DNA of 64,000 nucleotides from Tenacibaculum pelagium (lineage in GTDB: Bacteria > Bacteroidota > Bacteroidia > Flavobacteriales > Flavobacteriaceae): contig NZ_JACGLS010000002.1 in NCBI RefSeq assembly GCF_014062345.1, positions 62,001 through 126,000 of the forward strand, written 5' to 3'. A model generated the notes under the pieces. The model was not told where the DNA came from. It ran no database searches and worked only from the letters and a program-made list of their open reading frames with translations. Positions 37,353 through 46,130 of this stretch are shown piece after piece; positions within the stretch are counted from its first letter, which is position 1, and the number at the start of each line of letters is the position of its first letter. Position numbers and translations under genes: made by a program.

Positions 37353-38248
37353 TATTTTAATGTTGCTATTCTAAGTTTTGCACTACGTGCTCTATTATTA
37401 ACCTTAATCTCCTCTTTTGTTGGCACTATCATCTTCCCTACCTTCTGCATAGGAACACTAATATTTCCGTAAAAATCTTTTTCAGGCTCCCCAACAAACA
37501 AACCAGTCCTTATAAATCTTTTCACTAAACGATCTTCTAAAGAATGGTATGAGATTACACTTAATCTACCATCATCATTTAATAGTTTTGGCATCTGCTC
37601 TAAAAACTCCTTCAACACCTCCAACTCTTGATTCACCTCAATTCTTACCGCTTGAAATATCTGTGCTAATATCTTATGTTCTTTTGCTTTTGGAAGATGC
37701 TTTTGCAACACTTCTTTTAGCTGAAAACTTGTCTCAATATCTTCCTCTTCTCTAGCTTCAACTATAGTTTTTGCCAAAGCACGAGCACTTCTCAACTCCC
37801 CATACAAAAACAAAATATCTGCTAACTCTTTTTCCTCATATTTATTGATTATTTTTTTAGCTGACAAATCAGATTTCTGATCCATTCTCATATCTAAATC
37901 AGCATCAAATCGAGTAGAAAACCCCCTTTCCGCTTCATCAAACTGATGGGAAGAAACTCCTAAATCAGCCAAAACACCATCCACTTTTTTCACTCCGTAA
38001 AAACGAAGAAATCTTGATATGAATCTAAAATTCTCTCCAATCAAGACAAATCGATCATCATCAATTTTATTTTGCTGTGCATCCGGATCTTGATCAAAAG
38101 CAAACAACCTTCCGTTCTCCCCCAACCTACTTAATATCTCTCGCGAATGACCTCCTCCACCAAAAGTCACATCCACATACACACCATCTTCTTTTATATT
38201 AAGTGCATCTACACTCTCCTTCAACAAAACCGGACTATGATAATTCAT
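37352..38248 (-). CDS. rsmH: 16S rRNA (cytosine(1402)-N(4))-methyltransferase
   Basis: 298 aa, MraW/RsmH: MNYHSPVLLKESVDALNI, SAM motif YVDVTFGGGGHSREIL, DGVLADLGVSSHQFDEAERGFSTRFDADLDMRMD, and the end ISYHSLEDRLVKRFI..NNRARSAKLRIAT. It modifies the P-site of the 30S subunit. Overlaps mraZ by 14 nt. Confidence 0.97.
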   Translation of the reverse strand: MNYHSPVLLKESVDALNIKEDGVYVDVTFGGGGHSREILSRLGENGRLFAFDQDPDAQQNKIDDDRFVLIGENFRFISRFLRFYGVKKVDGVLADLGVSSHQFDEAERGFSTRFDADLDMRMDQKSDLSAKKIINKYEEKELADILFLYGELRSARALAKTIVEAREEEDIETSFQLKEVLQKHLPKAKEHKILAQIFQAVRIEVNQELEVLKEFLEQMPKLLNDDGRLSVISYHSLEDRLVKRFIRTGLFVGEPEKDFYGNISVPMQKVGKMIVPTKEEIKVNNRARSAKLRIATLK

Positions 38249-38702
38249 CTACATCTGTATTACCCATTACCTCTTCTGCCAAATCAGCAAAATCAACAAC
38301 AGCATCATCAATTACTTTCTCATACTTATCTTTATCCCAAATCTCAATAATATTTACTGCAGACGAAAGCACAACTTGCTTCTCTATGCCTGCAAAATGA
38401 CATAAGTCTTTTGGAATTAAAACCCTACCCGAAGCATCCATTTCAACCATTTTTACACCAGCCGTAAACCTCCTGATAAAATCATTGTTCTTCTTTACGA
38501 AACGATTCAACTTGTTAATTTTACCCATCATTAAATTCCATTCCTGCATTGGATACAACTCCAAACAAGACTGAAATACAGATCTTTTAACAACAAAACC
38601 CTCTTGCAACACAGAAGAAAGCTGCTTCTTGAAAGCTGATGACATCATCAACCTTCCTTTAGCATCAACCTTGCATTCGTATGTTCCAATTAAATTTATC
38701 AC
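38235..38702 (-). CDS. mraZ: Division/cell wall cluster repressor MraZ
   Basis: 155 aa, two AbrB-like swapped-hairpin domains: GTYECKVDAKGRLMMSSAFKKQL (about 6-28) and GVKMVEMDASGRVLIPKDLCHFA (about 82-104) carry the two DxxGR motifs that bind DNA as a ring oligomer. It represses its own dcw operon. Start is GTG at 38702. Three direct 10-bp repeats 39 nt upstream are its likely operator. Confidence 0.95.
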   Translation of the reverse strand: MINLIGTYECKVDAKGRLMMSSAFKKQLSSVLQEGFVVKRSVFQSCLELYPMQEWNLMMGKINKLNRFVKKNNDFIRRFTAGVKMVEMDASGRVLIPKDLCHFAGIEKQVVLSSAVNIIEIWDKDKYEKVIDDAVVDFADLAEEVMGNTDVDELS

Positions 38703-38725
38703 GTAAAGAAACTATAGTTATGCTT

Positions 38726-38733
38726 CAAAAATA
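38726..38733 (-). promoter_or_regulatory. -7 element of the dcw cluster promoter
   Basis: TATTTTTG on the minus strand, exact TAnnTTTG match, 24 nt before the mraZ GTG. The -33 position falls inside the MraZ repeats and shows no TTG. Confidence 0.55.
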
Positions 38734-38740
38734 GAAAATA

Positions 38741-38770
38741 TTTACCACTTTTTACCACTTTTTACCACTT
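38741..38770 (-). promoter_or_regulatory. MraZ operator: three direct 10-bp repeats
   Basis: Minus strand reads AAGTGGTAAA three times in perfect tandem. Known MraZ boxes are direct TGG-containing repeats at 10-bp spacing upstream of mraZ, so each repeat puts a GTGG on the same helix face. The block covers the -33 region, so binding would block RNA polymerase. Confidence 0.82.
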
Positions 38771-38906
38771 TGTTGATAAGTTTTAATTTTACAGCTAAAA
38801 AACTGACCCTAAGAGTGTTTACATAGCGACTAAGTATCGAAATAATAAAAATGTAGATTTAACAAAAAAGAACTACATTTGTGCTTAAGTCAAACCGTAG
38901 ATATAA

Positions 38907-39671
38907 ATGACTGATTTTTTAAAGAAAGAAGGCAAATTTACATATGCAGAAGCAGGGGAAGGGAGAGCACTAATCGTATTACACGGCTTAATGGGTGCAC
39001 TTAGTAATTTTGATGAAACTTTTAACTATTTCTCTAAAAAAGGTTATAAAGTTTTAATTCCTGAATTACCTTTATATAGCTTACCACTTCTAAAAACTAA
39101 TGTTAAAAACTTAGCTAGTTTTTTGCATGATTTTATAGAACATAAAGAACTAAAAGACGTTGTTTTACTAGGAAACTCTTTAGGCGGACACATAGGTTTA
39201 TATTACACAAAACATTACTCGCAAGACGTTGCTGCACTTGTACTTACAGGAAGCTCTGGCTTATATGAAAAAGCTATGGGAGATAGTTTTCCAAAAAGAG
39301 GTAACTACGAGTATATTACAGAAAAAACACAAGCTGTTTTTTATGACCCAGCAATCGCAACAAAGGAATTAGTTGATGATGTTTTTGAAATAGTAAACGA
39401 CAGAAGTTCAGTTATTAGAACTCTATCTATTGCTAAAAGTGCGATTAGACACAATATGGCAAAAGACCTACCAAACATGCAACAACCTACTTGTCTTATT
39501 TGGGGAAAGCAAGATACCGTTACTCCACCAGAAGTAGCTGAAGATTTTCATAAACTTTTACCTGATTCTGATTTATTTTGGATTGACAAATGTGGTCATG
39601 CTGCAATGATGGAAACTCCTGAAGAATTTAATACAATTTTAGAAGGCTGGCTTTCTAAAAGAAATATATAA
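38907..39671 (+). CDS. Alpha/beta hydrolase
   Basis: 254 aa, alpha/beta fold: oxyanion LHGLMGALSNFDETF, nucleophile elbow LLGNSLGGHIGLYY (Ser in GNSLGG), acid in WGKQDTVTPPEVAEDF and catalytic His in DKCGHAAMMETPEEF. Substrate is not predictable; the C-C hydrolase/esterase subgroup is the closest in motif style. Divergent from mraZ; engB follows 20 nt later. Confidence 0.88.
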   Translation: MTDFLKKEGKFTYAEAGEGRALIVLHGLMGALSNFDETFNYFSKKGYKVLIPELPLYSLPLLKTNVKNLASFLHDFIEHKELKDVVLLGNSLGGHIGLYYTKHYSQDVAALVLTGSSGLYEKAMGDSFPKRGNYEYITEKTQAVFYDPAIATKELVDDVFEIVNDRSSVIRTLSIAKSAIRHNMAKDLPNMQQPTCLIWGKQDTVTPPEVAEDFHKLLPDSDLFWIDKCGHAAMMETPEEFNTILEGWLSKRNI

Positions 39672-39691
39672 TAGCCACTTAGCTTACATCA

Positions 39692-40303
39692 ATGAAAATA
39701 AAATCTGCTGAATTTGTAATGAGTAACAGCAATGTTACCAAGGCTCCTAAAGACAGAATACCAGAGTACGCCTTTATTGGACGTTCAAATGTTGGAAAAT
39801 CTTCATTAATAAACATGTTAATGGAGCGTAAAGATTTAGCTAAAATTTCTGGAAAACCTGGAAAAACACAACTTATCAATCATTTTAAAATAAATGACGA
39901 ATGGTTTTTAGTTGATTTACCTGGATATGGTTATGCGCAAGTTTCAAAAAAGAAACGACAAATATTTCAGTTTTTTATTGAAAACTACTTCAAAGAACGT
40001 GAGCAATTGGTTTGTACTTTTGTTTTGATTGATTCCCGTCATGATCCACAAAAAATTGATTTAGAATTCATGAAATTCTTAGGCGAAAATCAAATTCCGT
40101 TCTGTATTGTTTTTACAAAAGCAGATAAATTAGGAAGCTCTAAATTAAATAAGCAAATAACTTCTTATAAAAAGAAATTATTAAATTTCTGGGAAGAGCT
40201 ACCAATGAGTTTTGTTACCTCATCATCTACAGGTTTTGGTCGTGATGAATTTTTAAAATTTATCGAGCAAATAAACGAAGATGTAGCTGATAACTTTAAA
40301 TAA
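39692..40303 (+). CDS. engB: Ribosome biogenesis GTPase EngB/YsxC
   Basis: 203-aa TRAFAC GTPase required for 50S assembly: G1 GRSNVGKSSLIN, G2 GKTQLIN, G3 DLPGYGYAQVSKKK, G4 FTKADKLG. Start MKIKSAEFVMSNSNVTKAP is the usual N-terminus. Also called yihA. Confidence 0.96.
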   Translation: MKIKSAEFVMSNSNVTKAPKDRIPEYAFIGRSNVGKSSLINMLMERKDLAKISGKPGKTQLINHFKINDEWFLVDLPGYGYAQVSKKKRQIFQFFIENYFKEREQLVCTFVLIDSRHDPQKIDLEFMKFLGENQIPFCIVFTKADKLGSSKLNKQITSYKKKLLNFWEELPMSFVTSSSTGFGRDEFLKFIEQINEDVADNFK

Positions 40304-40335
40304 CATTTCGATAATACTCGAATTGACTTTTTAAA

Positions 40336-41022
40336 ATGTATTCTACTAAAGAAAACTTACAGGTTATACACGAAGACAATCATTTAATTATTGTTAATAA
40401 ACGTGCTGGTGATATTGTTCAAGGTGATAAAACTGGAGACAAACCGCTTTCTGATGTTGCAAAAGAATACATAAAAGATAAATACAATAAACCCGGAGCT
40501 GTTTTTTTAGGAACTGTGCATCGTTTAGACCGACCTACTTCTGGCGTTGTTATCTACGCCAGAACTTCAAAGGCCTTAGAGCGTTTAAATAAAATGCTTC
40601 GAGAGAAAACCATCAAGAAAACCTATTGGGCTGTTGTAAAAAATCAACCTAAAAAAGCCTCAGACACTTTAATAAACTTCTTAAAAAAGAATCCTAAAAA
40701 CAATAAATCTACAGCGTATTCTAAAGAAATTGACGGTAGTAAAAAAGCGATTCTACACTATAAGACAATTAAAAAACTTGATAATTACGCTTTATTAGAA
40801 ATTGATTTAGAAACTGGTCGTCATCATCAAATTAGAGTACAACTTTCAAATATTGGTTCTACTATAAAAGGAGACTTAAAATACGGTGCTAAAAGAAGTA
40901 ATAAAAATGGAAGTATTCACTTGCACGCTCGTAAAATTGAATTTATACATCCAGTTAGTAAAGAATTAATAAAGGTAACAGCACCCACTCCATCTGGTCC
41001 TATTTGGGATGCTTGCTCCTAA
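40336..41022 (+). CDS. RluA-family pseudouridine synthase
   Basis: 228 aa, with catalytic motif HRLDRPTSGVVIYARTSKAL (Asp in HRLD) and ALLEIDLETGRHHQIRVQLSNIGSTIKGDLKYG. No S4 domain, so it is the short RluA/TruC-like type. Target RNA and position cannot be told from sequence. alkB starts 26 nt downstream. Confidence 0.93.
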   Translation: MYSTKENLQVIHEDNHLIIVNKRAGDIVQGDKTGDKPLSDVAKEYIKDKYNKPGAVFLGTVHRLDRPTSGVVIYARTSKALERLNKMLREKTIKKTYWAVVKNQPKKASDTLINFLKKNPKNNKSTAYSKEIDGSKKAILHYKTIKKLDNYALLEIDLETGRHHQIRVQLSNIGSTIKGDLKYGAKRSNKNGSIHLHARKIEFIHPVSKELIKVTAPTPSGPIWDACS

Positions 41023-41048
41023 TTTGTATCTTTAGGGAAATTTCAAAG

Positions 41049-42080
41049 ATGAAAGCCCTCAAATATTTATCAATTTCTATTCTACCCATTACTGTATATT
41101 TTGCTTTTACTGGTAAAGGATGGATTACACTTTTACCTATAATTACTTTTTTTGGAGCTGTTCCGTTGGCTGAGTTATTCTTTAAACCAAACAAAGAAAA
41201 CTTCACCAAAGAAGAAGCGCAAAAAGAAAAAGAAAACAAATTGTATACGGCCATTTTATACGCAACTGTGCCAATTCAGGTTTTCTTTTTAGGATGGTTC
41301 TTTTTTGCCATTCAAGAAACTGGATTGACTAATTTAGAAATTGTTGGAAGAATAACAGCAATGGGAATTATGTGTAGCGCTATAGGCATTAATGTTGGGC
41401 ACGAGTTAGGACATCGTAATAACAGATTTGACGAATTACTAGGTGAAATATTATTATTAACCTCTATAAACACTCACTTTTTACCGTACCATAATGCGGG
41501 ACATCATTTAAATGTAGCCACTCCAAAAGATGCAGCAACAGCAAGAAAAAACGAAATTCTATATACATTTTTGTTTCGCTCTCATATTACAAGCTATTAT
41601 CAAGCTTGGGAAGCCGAAAATACACGTTTAAAAAGCACCAACAGAAGTTGGTTTCACATTCAAAACAGAATGCTTATTTACACCATTTGTAATGTGCTTT
41701 TAGTTGGAGGAATTTATTTTTTCTTCGGTAGCTTTGTTACTCTAGCCTTTTTAGCCGCTGCTGTTTTCGGAATTTTACAATTAGAAACCGTAAACTATAT
41801 AGAACATTACGGGTTGTTACGTAAGAAAAATGAGCATGGAAGGTACGAACGTGTAAAAAGAACACATTCTTGGAATTCAGACCATGTTATTGGACAAGCA
41901 ATGTTGTTTAATTTATCACGTCACTCTGATCATCATTATAACGGATCTAAACATTATCAATTATTAAAAACATTACCCGAAAGTCCGCAAATGCCTACTG
42001 GTTACCCTGGCATGATGTTGCTTTCATTAATCCCGCCATTATGGTTTTCGGTAATGAATAAAAAACTACAAGAAATTTAA
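41049..42080 (+). CDS. alkB: AlkB-type alkane 1-monooxygenase
   Basis: 343-aa integral-membrane di-iron enzyme that hydroxylates the terminal carbon of alkanes. The histidine boxes are HELGH (118-122), HNAGHH (148-153, followed by VATPKDAATAR) and RHSDHH (291-296); NYIEHYGL (249-256) is the alkane-hydroxylase signature. Six membrane helices. ATG 41049 is chosen; the longer frame overlaps the previous gene. It needs a rubredoxin, which is not in the window. An aldehyde dehydrogenase starts 4 nt downstream. Confidence 0.9.
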   Translation: MKALKYLSISILPITVYFAFTGKGWITLLPIITFFGAVPLAELFFKPNKENFTKEEAQKEKENKLYTAILYATVPIQVFFLGWFFFAIQETGLTNLEIVGRITAMGIMCSAIGINVGHELGHRNNRFDELLGEILLLTSINTHFLPYHNAGHHLNVATPKDAATARKNEILYTFLFRSHITSYYQAWEAENTRLKSTNRSWFHIQNRMLIYTICNVLLVGGIYFFFGSFVTLAFLAAAVFGILQLETVNYIEHYGLLRKKNEHGRYERVKRTHSWNSDHVIGQAMLFNLSRHSDHHYNGSKHYQLLKTLPESPQMPTGYPGMMLLSLIPPLWFSVMNKKLQEI

Positions 42081-42084
42081 TTTT

Positions 42085-43458
42085 ATGAATATTCCACAAT
42101 TGGTTCAGTCGCAAAAAGATTTTTTTGCTACACAACAAACCAAAGATATTTCCTATAGAAAAACTGCTTTAAAACGTCTTCAGAAAGAATTAATCAGAAG
42201 AGAAAATGATATTATTAAAGCATTGAATGATGACTTTAAAAAATCAGAATATGAAGCTGTAATGACAGAAACTTCTATCGTTTTAGCGGAGTTAAAAATG
42301 GTACTGAAGAACATTCATTCTTGGAGCAAACCCAAACGTGTTTTACCATCGTTGTTAAACTTTCCGTCTTCAGCAAAAATTTATAAAGAACCTTATGGAA
42401 CTGTTTTAATTATTGCGCCATGGAACTATCCTTATCAATTAGCTTTTGCACCATTATTAGGAGCAATTGCTGCTGGAAATACCGCAGTATTAAAACCATC
42501 GGAATTAACACCGAACACAAGTAAAATTACTAGAGAAATTGTTGAAGCAGTTTTTGATAAAAATCATGTTTCTGTAGTAGAGGGTGGCGTCCCAGTTTCG
42601 CAAGAACTACTAGCACAACGTTGGGATTATATTTTCTTTACAGGAAGTGTACCTATAGGTAGAATTGTTGCCAAAGCTGCTGCTGAACATATTACTCCAG
42701 TTACTTTAGAGTTAGGAGGAAAAAGCCCTTGTATTGTTGATGAAACTGCTAATATTAAACTAGCCGCAAAAAGATTAGTTTGGGGTAAATTTATCAATGG
42801 AGGACAAACCTGTATTGCTCCAGATTATTTGTTAATTCATAAATCTGTAAAAGAAAAATTTGTATCGCATTTTAAAGATGAAGTTTTTAGAGCCTACGGA
42901 GAAAACCCACAAACATCTGAAGATTATCCAAGAATTGTAAATACTCGAAATTTTGATCGATTAGTATTAATGCTAGAAAACGAACAATTTTTAATTGGCG
43001 GACAAACTGAAAGAGAAGATCGATATATTGCTCCAACTATTGTAGATGAACCAAGTTTAGATAGCGAAGTAATGAAAGGTGAGATTTTCGGACCTATTTT
43101 TCCATTAATCTCTTACGAAAACGAACAAGATATTGCCACAACATTAGCTAAATACGACAAACCTTTAGCACTATATGTATTTACAACTCGCAACAAGTTT
43201 GCAAAAAAAATGATTGCTGATTATTCTTTTGGTGGCGGAACCATAAACGATACAACTGTTCATTTTGCCAACCACCGATTACCTTTTGGAGGCGTTGGAG
43301 AAAGTGGCATTGGCGGCTATCACGGAAAACAAACATTCGATACTTTTTCACACAAAAAAGGTGTTGTTACTAGAGGAAACTGGTTAGACATACCTACGCG
43401 ATATGCACCATACAAAGGGAAATTGAAACAATTAAAAACCTTGATGAAAATAGGATAA
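42085..43458 (+). CDS. Aldehyde dehydrogenase (ALDH3-like)
   Basis: 457 aa, short ALDH class as in fatty aldehyde dehydrogenases. NAD-binding APWNYPYQLAFAPLLGAIAAGN and FTGSVPIGRIV; catalytic Glu in LELGGKSP; catalytic Cys in NGGQTCIAPDY; GEIFGPIFPL. It lies directly behind alkB and probably oxidises the fatty aldehyde made from its product alcohol to the acid (inference from order). It shares its last base region with the nitroreductase start. Confidence 0.93.
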   Translation: MNIPQLVQSQKDFFATQQTKDISYRKTALKRLQKELIRRENDIIKALNDDFKKSEYEAVMTETSIVLAELKMVLKNIHSWSKPKRVLPSLLNFPSSAKIYKEPYGTVLIIAPWNYPYQLAFAPLLGAIAAGNTAVLKPSELTPNTSKITREIVEAVFDKNHVSVVEGGVPVSQELLAQRWDYIFFTGSVPIGRIVAKAAAEHITPVTLELGGKSPCIVDETANIKLAAKRLVWGKFINGGQTCIAPDYLLIHKSVKEKFVSHFKDEVFRAYGENPQTSEDYPRIVNTRNFDRLVLMLENEQFLIGGQTEREDRYIAPTIVDEPSLDSEVMKGEIFGPIFPLISYENEQDIATTLAKYDKPLALYVFTTRNKFAKKMIADYSFGGGTINDTTVHFANHRLPFGGVGESGIGGYHGKQTFDTFSHKKGVVTRGNWLDIPTRYAPYKGKLKQLKTLMKIG

Positions 43459-44195
43459 TGACAAAAGAAAAAACAGTTTCAGAAGCCGTTAATTATCGAC
43501 GCTCAGTAAGAATATTTGATGCTGAAAAACCAATTGATACTACTGTTGTAAAAAAATGTTTAGAACAAGCTAGTTTAGCTCCAACGAGTAGTAATATGCA
43601 ATTGTGGGAATTTTATCATATTACCTCTAAAGAAACTATTGCTAAAATTGCACCGATGTGTTTTAATCAAAATGCGGCAAAAACGGCACAACAATTGGTA
43701 GTTTTTGTTACTAGAAAAGATTTATGGCGTAAACGTGCTAAAGCAAACTTAGCTTTTATGGATAAAACTTTTGGAAAAGATAATCCGAAAGCAGCACAAA
43801 GTAGTAGAGAAAAAGTAGCACGTAATTATTATGGTAAAATCATTCCATTTGCTTATTCAGATTTCTTAGGGATTTTAGGTTTCTTTAAATACTTAATGAT
43901 TTTAATTACTGGCCTATTTCGCCCAATTTATCGTGAAGTTCGTAATAGTGATATGCGAATTGTAGCTCAAAAAACTACGGGACTAGCAGCCCAAACCTTT
44001 ATGTTATCTATGGCTGCTGAAGGTTATGATACCTGCCCTATGGAAGGCTCTGATACTTGGCGAGTAAAAAAACTATTAAACATTCCTCATAGTGCAGAAA
44101 TAAACATGATTGTTTCTTGTGGTATTAGAACCGAAAAAGGTGTGTATGGAGAGCGCTTTAGAATTCCATTTAATGAGATTTATAAAGAAGTTTAA
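43458..44195 (+). CDS. Nitroreductase family flavoprotein
   Basis: 245 aa, FMN-binding nitroreductase fold: NYRRSVRIFDAEKP (FMN phosphate), SLAPTSSNMQLWEFYHI, and AAQTFMLSMAAEGYDTCPMEGSD. A middle insertion (about 110-160) with a hydrophobic stretch (FLGILGFFKYLMILITGLF) is unusual and suggests membrane association. Start overlaps the ALDH stop by one base, so it belongs to the alkB-ALDH operon; its substrate is unknown. Confidence 0.85.
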   Translation: MTKEKTVSEAVNYRRSVRIFDAEKPIDTTVVKKCLEQASLAPTSSNMQLWEFYHITSKETIAKIAPMCFNQNAAKTAQQLVVFVTRKDLWRKRAKANLAFMDKTFGKDNPKAAQSSREKVARNYYGKIIPFAYSDFLGILGFFKYLMILITGLFRPIYREVRNSDMRIVAQKTTGLAAQTFMLSMAAEGYDTCPMEGSDTWRVKKLLNIPHSAEINMIVSCGIRTEKGVYGERFRIPFNEIYKEV

Positions 44196-44196
44196 T

Positions 44197-44739
44197 ATGA
44201 GAAAACTTATTTTATTTGGGATAATAATTAGTGGAATCTTAATTGGATGTAAAGAGAAAAAAACTACCAAGAAACTTTCTGAAATCACCATTTCAAACAA
44301 TGGTATTAATAAAATTGATTTAGGAAAGTGTATTAATATTGATTCTTTAAAAATAGCTTTTCCTGATTATAAAATCAGCTCTAAAATTGGTCAGCAAGAC
44401 GGACCTGACTACCAATATTTTGAAGTTAAAAAAGATAGCACAACGATTAATTTTATAATGAGCGAACAAGAAGGTTGTTTGGTTGATGAGATTAATGCTA
44501 CAACAAATTTACCTGATATATACGGAGTGAAAATTGGAATGACTTACGAGGAAGTAAAAAAGCTGCGTCCTGAAATTACTCATAAAACCAATTATCATTT
44601 TCACACGATTTTATCTACACCAAATTCTAATTTAAAATATGAAATCTCTGGCACTTTTGACGGTCCCGACAAACAAGATTTTATTTATGATGAAGTTAAA
44701 AAATGGAAGGTCACTCAGTTTTTGATTAGAGGATATTGA
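44197..44739 (+). CDS. Lipoprotein of unknown function
   Basis: 180 aa. Lipoprotein signal MRKLILFGIIISGILIGC (lipobox LIGC, Cys18). The mature domain has two similar halves resembling DUF-type secreted domains, e.g. GVKIGMTYEEVKKLRPEI, a pattern shared with small periplasmic lipoproteins. No function known. ATG 44197, 1 nt after the nitroreductase stop; possibly last gene of that operon. Convergent with the KAP NTPase gene. Confidence 0.75.
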   Translation: MRKLILFGIIISGILIGCKEKKTTKKLSEITISNNGINKIDLGKCINIDSLKIAFPDYKISSKIGQQDGPDYQYFEVKKDSTTINFIMSEQEGCLVDEINATTNLPDIYGVKIGMTYEEVKKLRPEITHKTNYHFHTILSTPNSNLKYEISGTFDGPDKQDFIYDEVKKWKVTQFLIRGY

Positions 44740-44752
44740 TTTAACAATATTA

Positions 44753-46114
44753 TTAATTTATTAAATATTTATAGTTTAAAAACTCTAAGAATTCTTTCCA
44801 AATCATCGATTTAGTAACACTTTTTAAATTAAGATAAACATCTAACTCTACATTAAACTCATTAGAAACCTCAAAATCAATGATTTTATTATTCCACAAG
44901 CTAAACCCATATCTTTTTTCGTTGTTAGCCAACTCTTCGTTTACCTCTATTTTTTCTTTTCCATTATCATAATAAAAACCAATAATATACTTTAACAACT
45001 CGCCCCAAAAAGTTTTTTTAATTGTACCATCTTTTTCAGTAGACACTCCATTAAAAGCCTTTGCTAAATCTTTATAATCTCCATTAAACAGCTCCATCAT
45101 GTCCTCTAAAACCTCAACTAAATTTTTTCCCCTATTAAAATCCATATTAGACATTCTTCTTAACTGCCTAAAACTTAATTGCCTATTATTAAATAATAGA
45201 GCTATTAAGTTTATTTTTAAGTCAGGAAAACCTCCATATTCATATAAATTAAAATCATGTCTAAATAAATTTTTAATAGCATCATAAAATGTTAAAAAAT
45301 AAATTTTATTTGAATAAAATTTATTGATATAACCCTCAAAATCAGAACCCTTTCCATACTTGTGATGATATATGCTTTTTACATTATAGTAATCAGCAAC
45401 AATAATTACCTTATCTATTCCAAATTTGTTAATTGAGTATCCAGAATTATCAAAATTAGCTGAAAATATATTTAAAAGCCTAAAAATATGTTCTGGATCA
45501 ATTCTATCTAAATCATCTAATATTAATATATTTTCCTTTTCACTATCTCCTTTCTTTATCTCTACCAGCTTGTTATTAATATAAGTAGTAATTATATCGT
45601 TTTCAAAAATACTTCCTTTAGTATTTTCTATTTTATTAATAAAAGAATTAAGTTCAGGAGTATTAAATTCTTGTTCATATAATTCTAAAATTTCCTTTTC
45701 TACAATTTTAAAAGCTCCTATTATTTCCTTAAGAGCTTTTCCTATTTCCGGAATTTTCTCAACAAAACTTAACAGAATAGCTTTAATATTCTTTTCTGCA
45801 ATTTTCTTTGTAGCTTCCTTATAATTTATATCTATCTCTTCTGTTATATCATTTTGCTTTAATAATTCAAATAATAAATCATATTTAACCAACTCAAATA
45901 CGTCTTCATTTTTATTTACTGCGTAATGTACAGGGTACAGATGAAAAAAATTATATTTACTTTTATTCTCTTCTGAACTTATAAAATCTTTAATAAAAGT
46001 AGTTTTACCTAAACCAAATGGTGCTGACAAGAAAACAAAATCTGAATCTTCTAAATGTTCTTTAAAATTTAAAAAAGAGTTAGTCTTAAGTTTGTAATCT
46101 TTTTTCTTATTCAT
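44753..46114 (-). CDS. KAP-type P-loop NTPase
   Basis: 453 aa. Walker A SAPFGLGKTTFIKDF (about 30-44), Walker B with the KAP signature NILILDDLDRIDPEHIFRLLNIF. KAP proteins are STAND-like ATPases, some in phage-defence systems (QatA, for instance). The usual pair of inserted membrane helices is not evident; a hydrophobic-amphipathic segment (about 110-140) is the only candidate. It starts 16 nt after the penicillin acylase stop on the same strand. More AT-rich and Asn/Lys-rich than its neighbours, as for an acquired gene. Function unknown. Confidence 0.72.
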   Translation of the reverse strand: MNKKKDYKLKTNSFLNFKEHLEDSDFVFLSAPFGLGKTTFIKDFISSEENKSKYNFFHLYPVHYAVNKNEDVFELVKYDLLFELLKQNDITEEIDINYKEATKKIAEKNIKAILLSFVEKIPEIGKALKEIIGAFKIVEKEILELYEQEFNTPELNSFINKIENTKGSIFENDIITTYINNKLVEIKKGDSEKENILILDDLDRIDPEHIFRLLNIFSANFDNSGYSINKFGIDKVIIVADYYNVKSIYHHKYGKGSDFEGYINKFYSNKIYFLTFYDAIKNLFRHDFNLYEYGGFPDLKINLIALLFNNRQLSFRQLRRMSNMDFNRGKNLVEVLEDMMELFNGDYKDLAKAFNGVSTEKDGTIKKTFWGELLKYIIGFYYDNGKEKIEVNEELANNEKRYGFSLWNNKIIDFEVSNEFNVELDVYLNLKSVTKSMIWKEFLEFLNYKYLIN

Positions 46115-46130
46115 TAATTATTTTTTAAGT

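Noticed and set aside
38741-38770. Three tandem repeats considered as a mini-CRISPR or microsatellite
   Set aside because: 10-bp units without spacers at the mraZ promoter are better explained as the MraZ operator.
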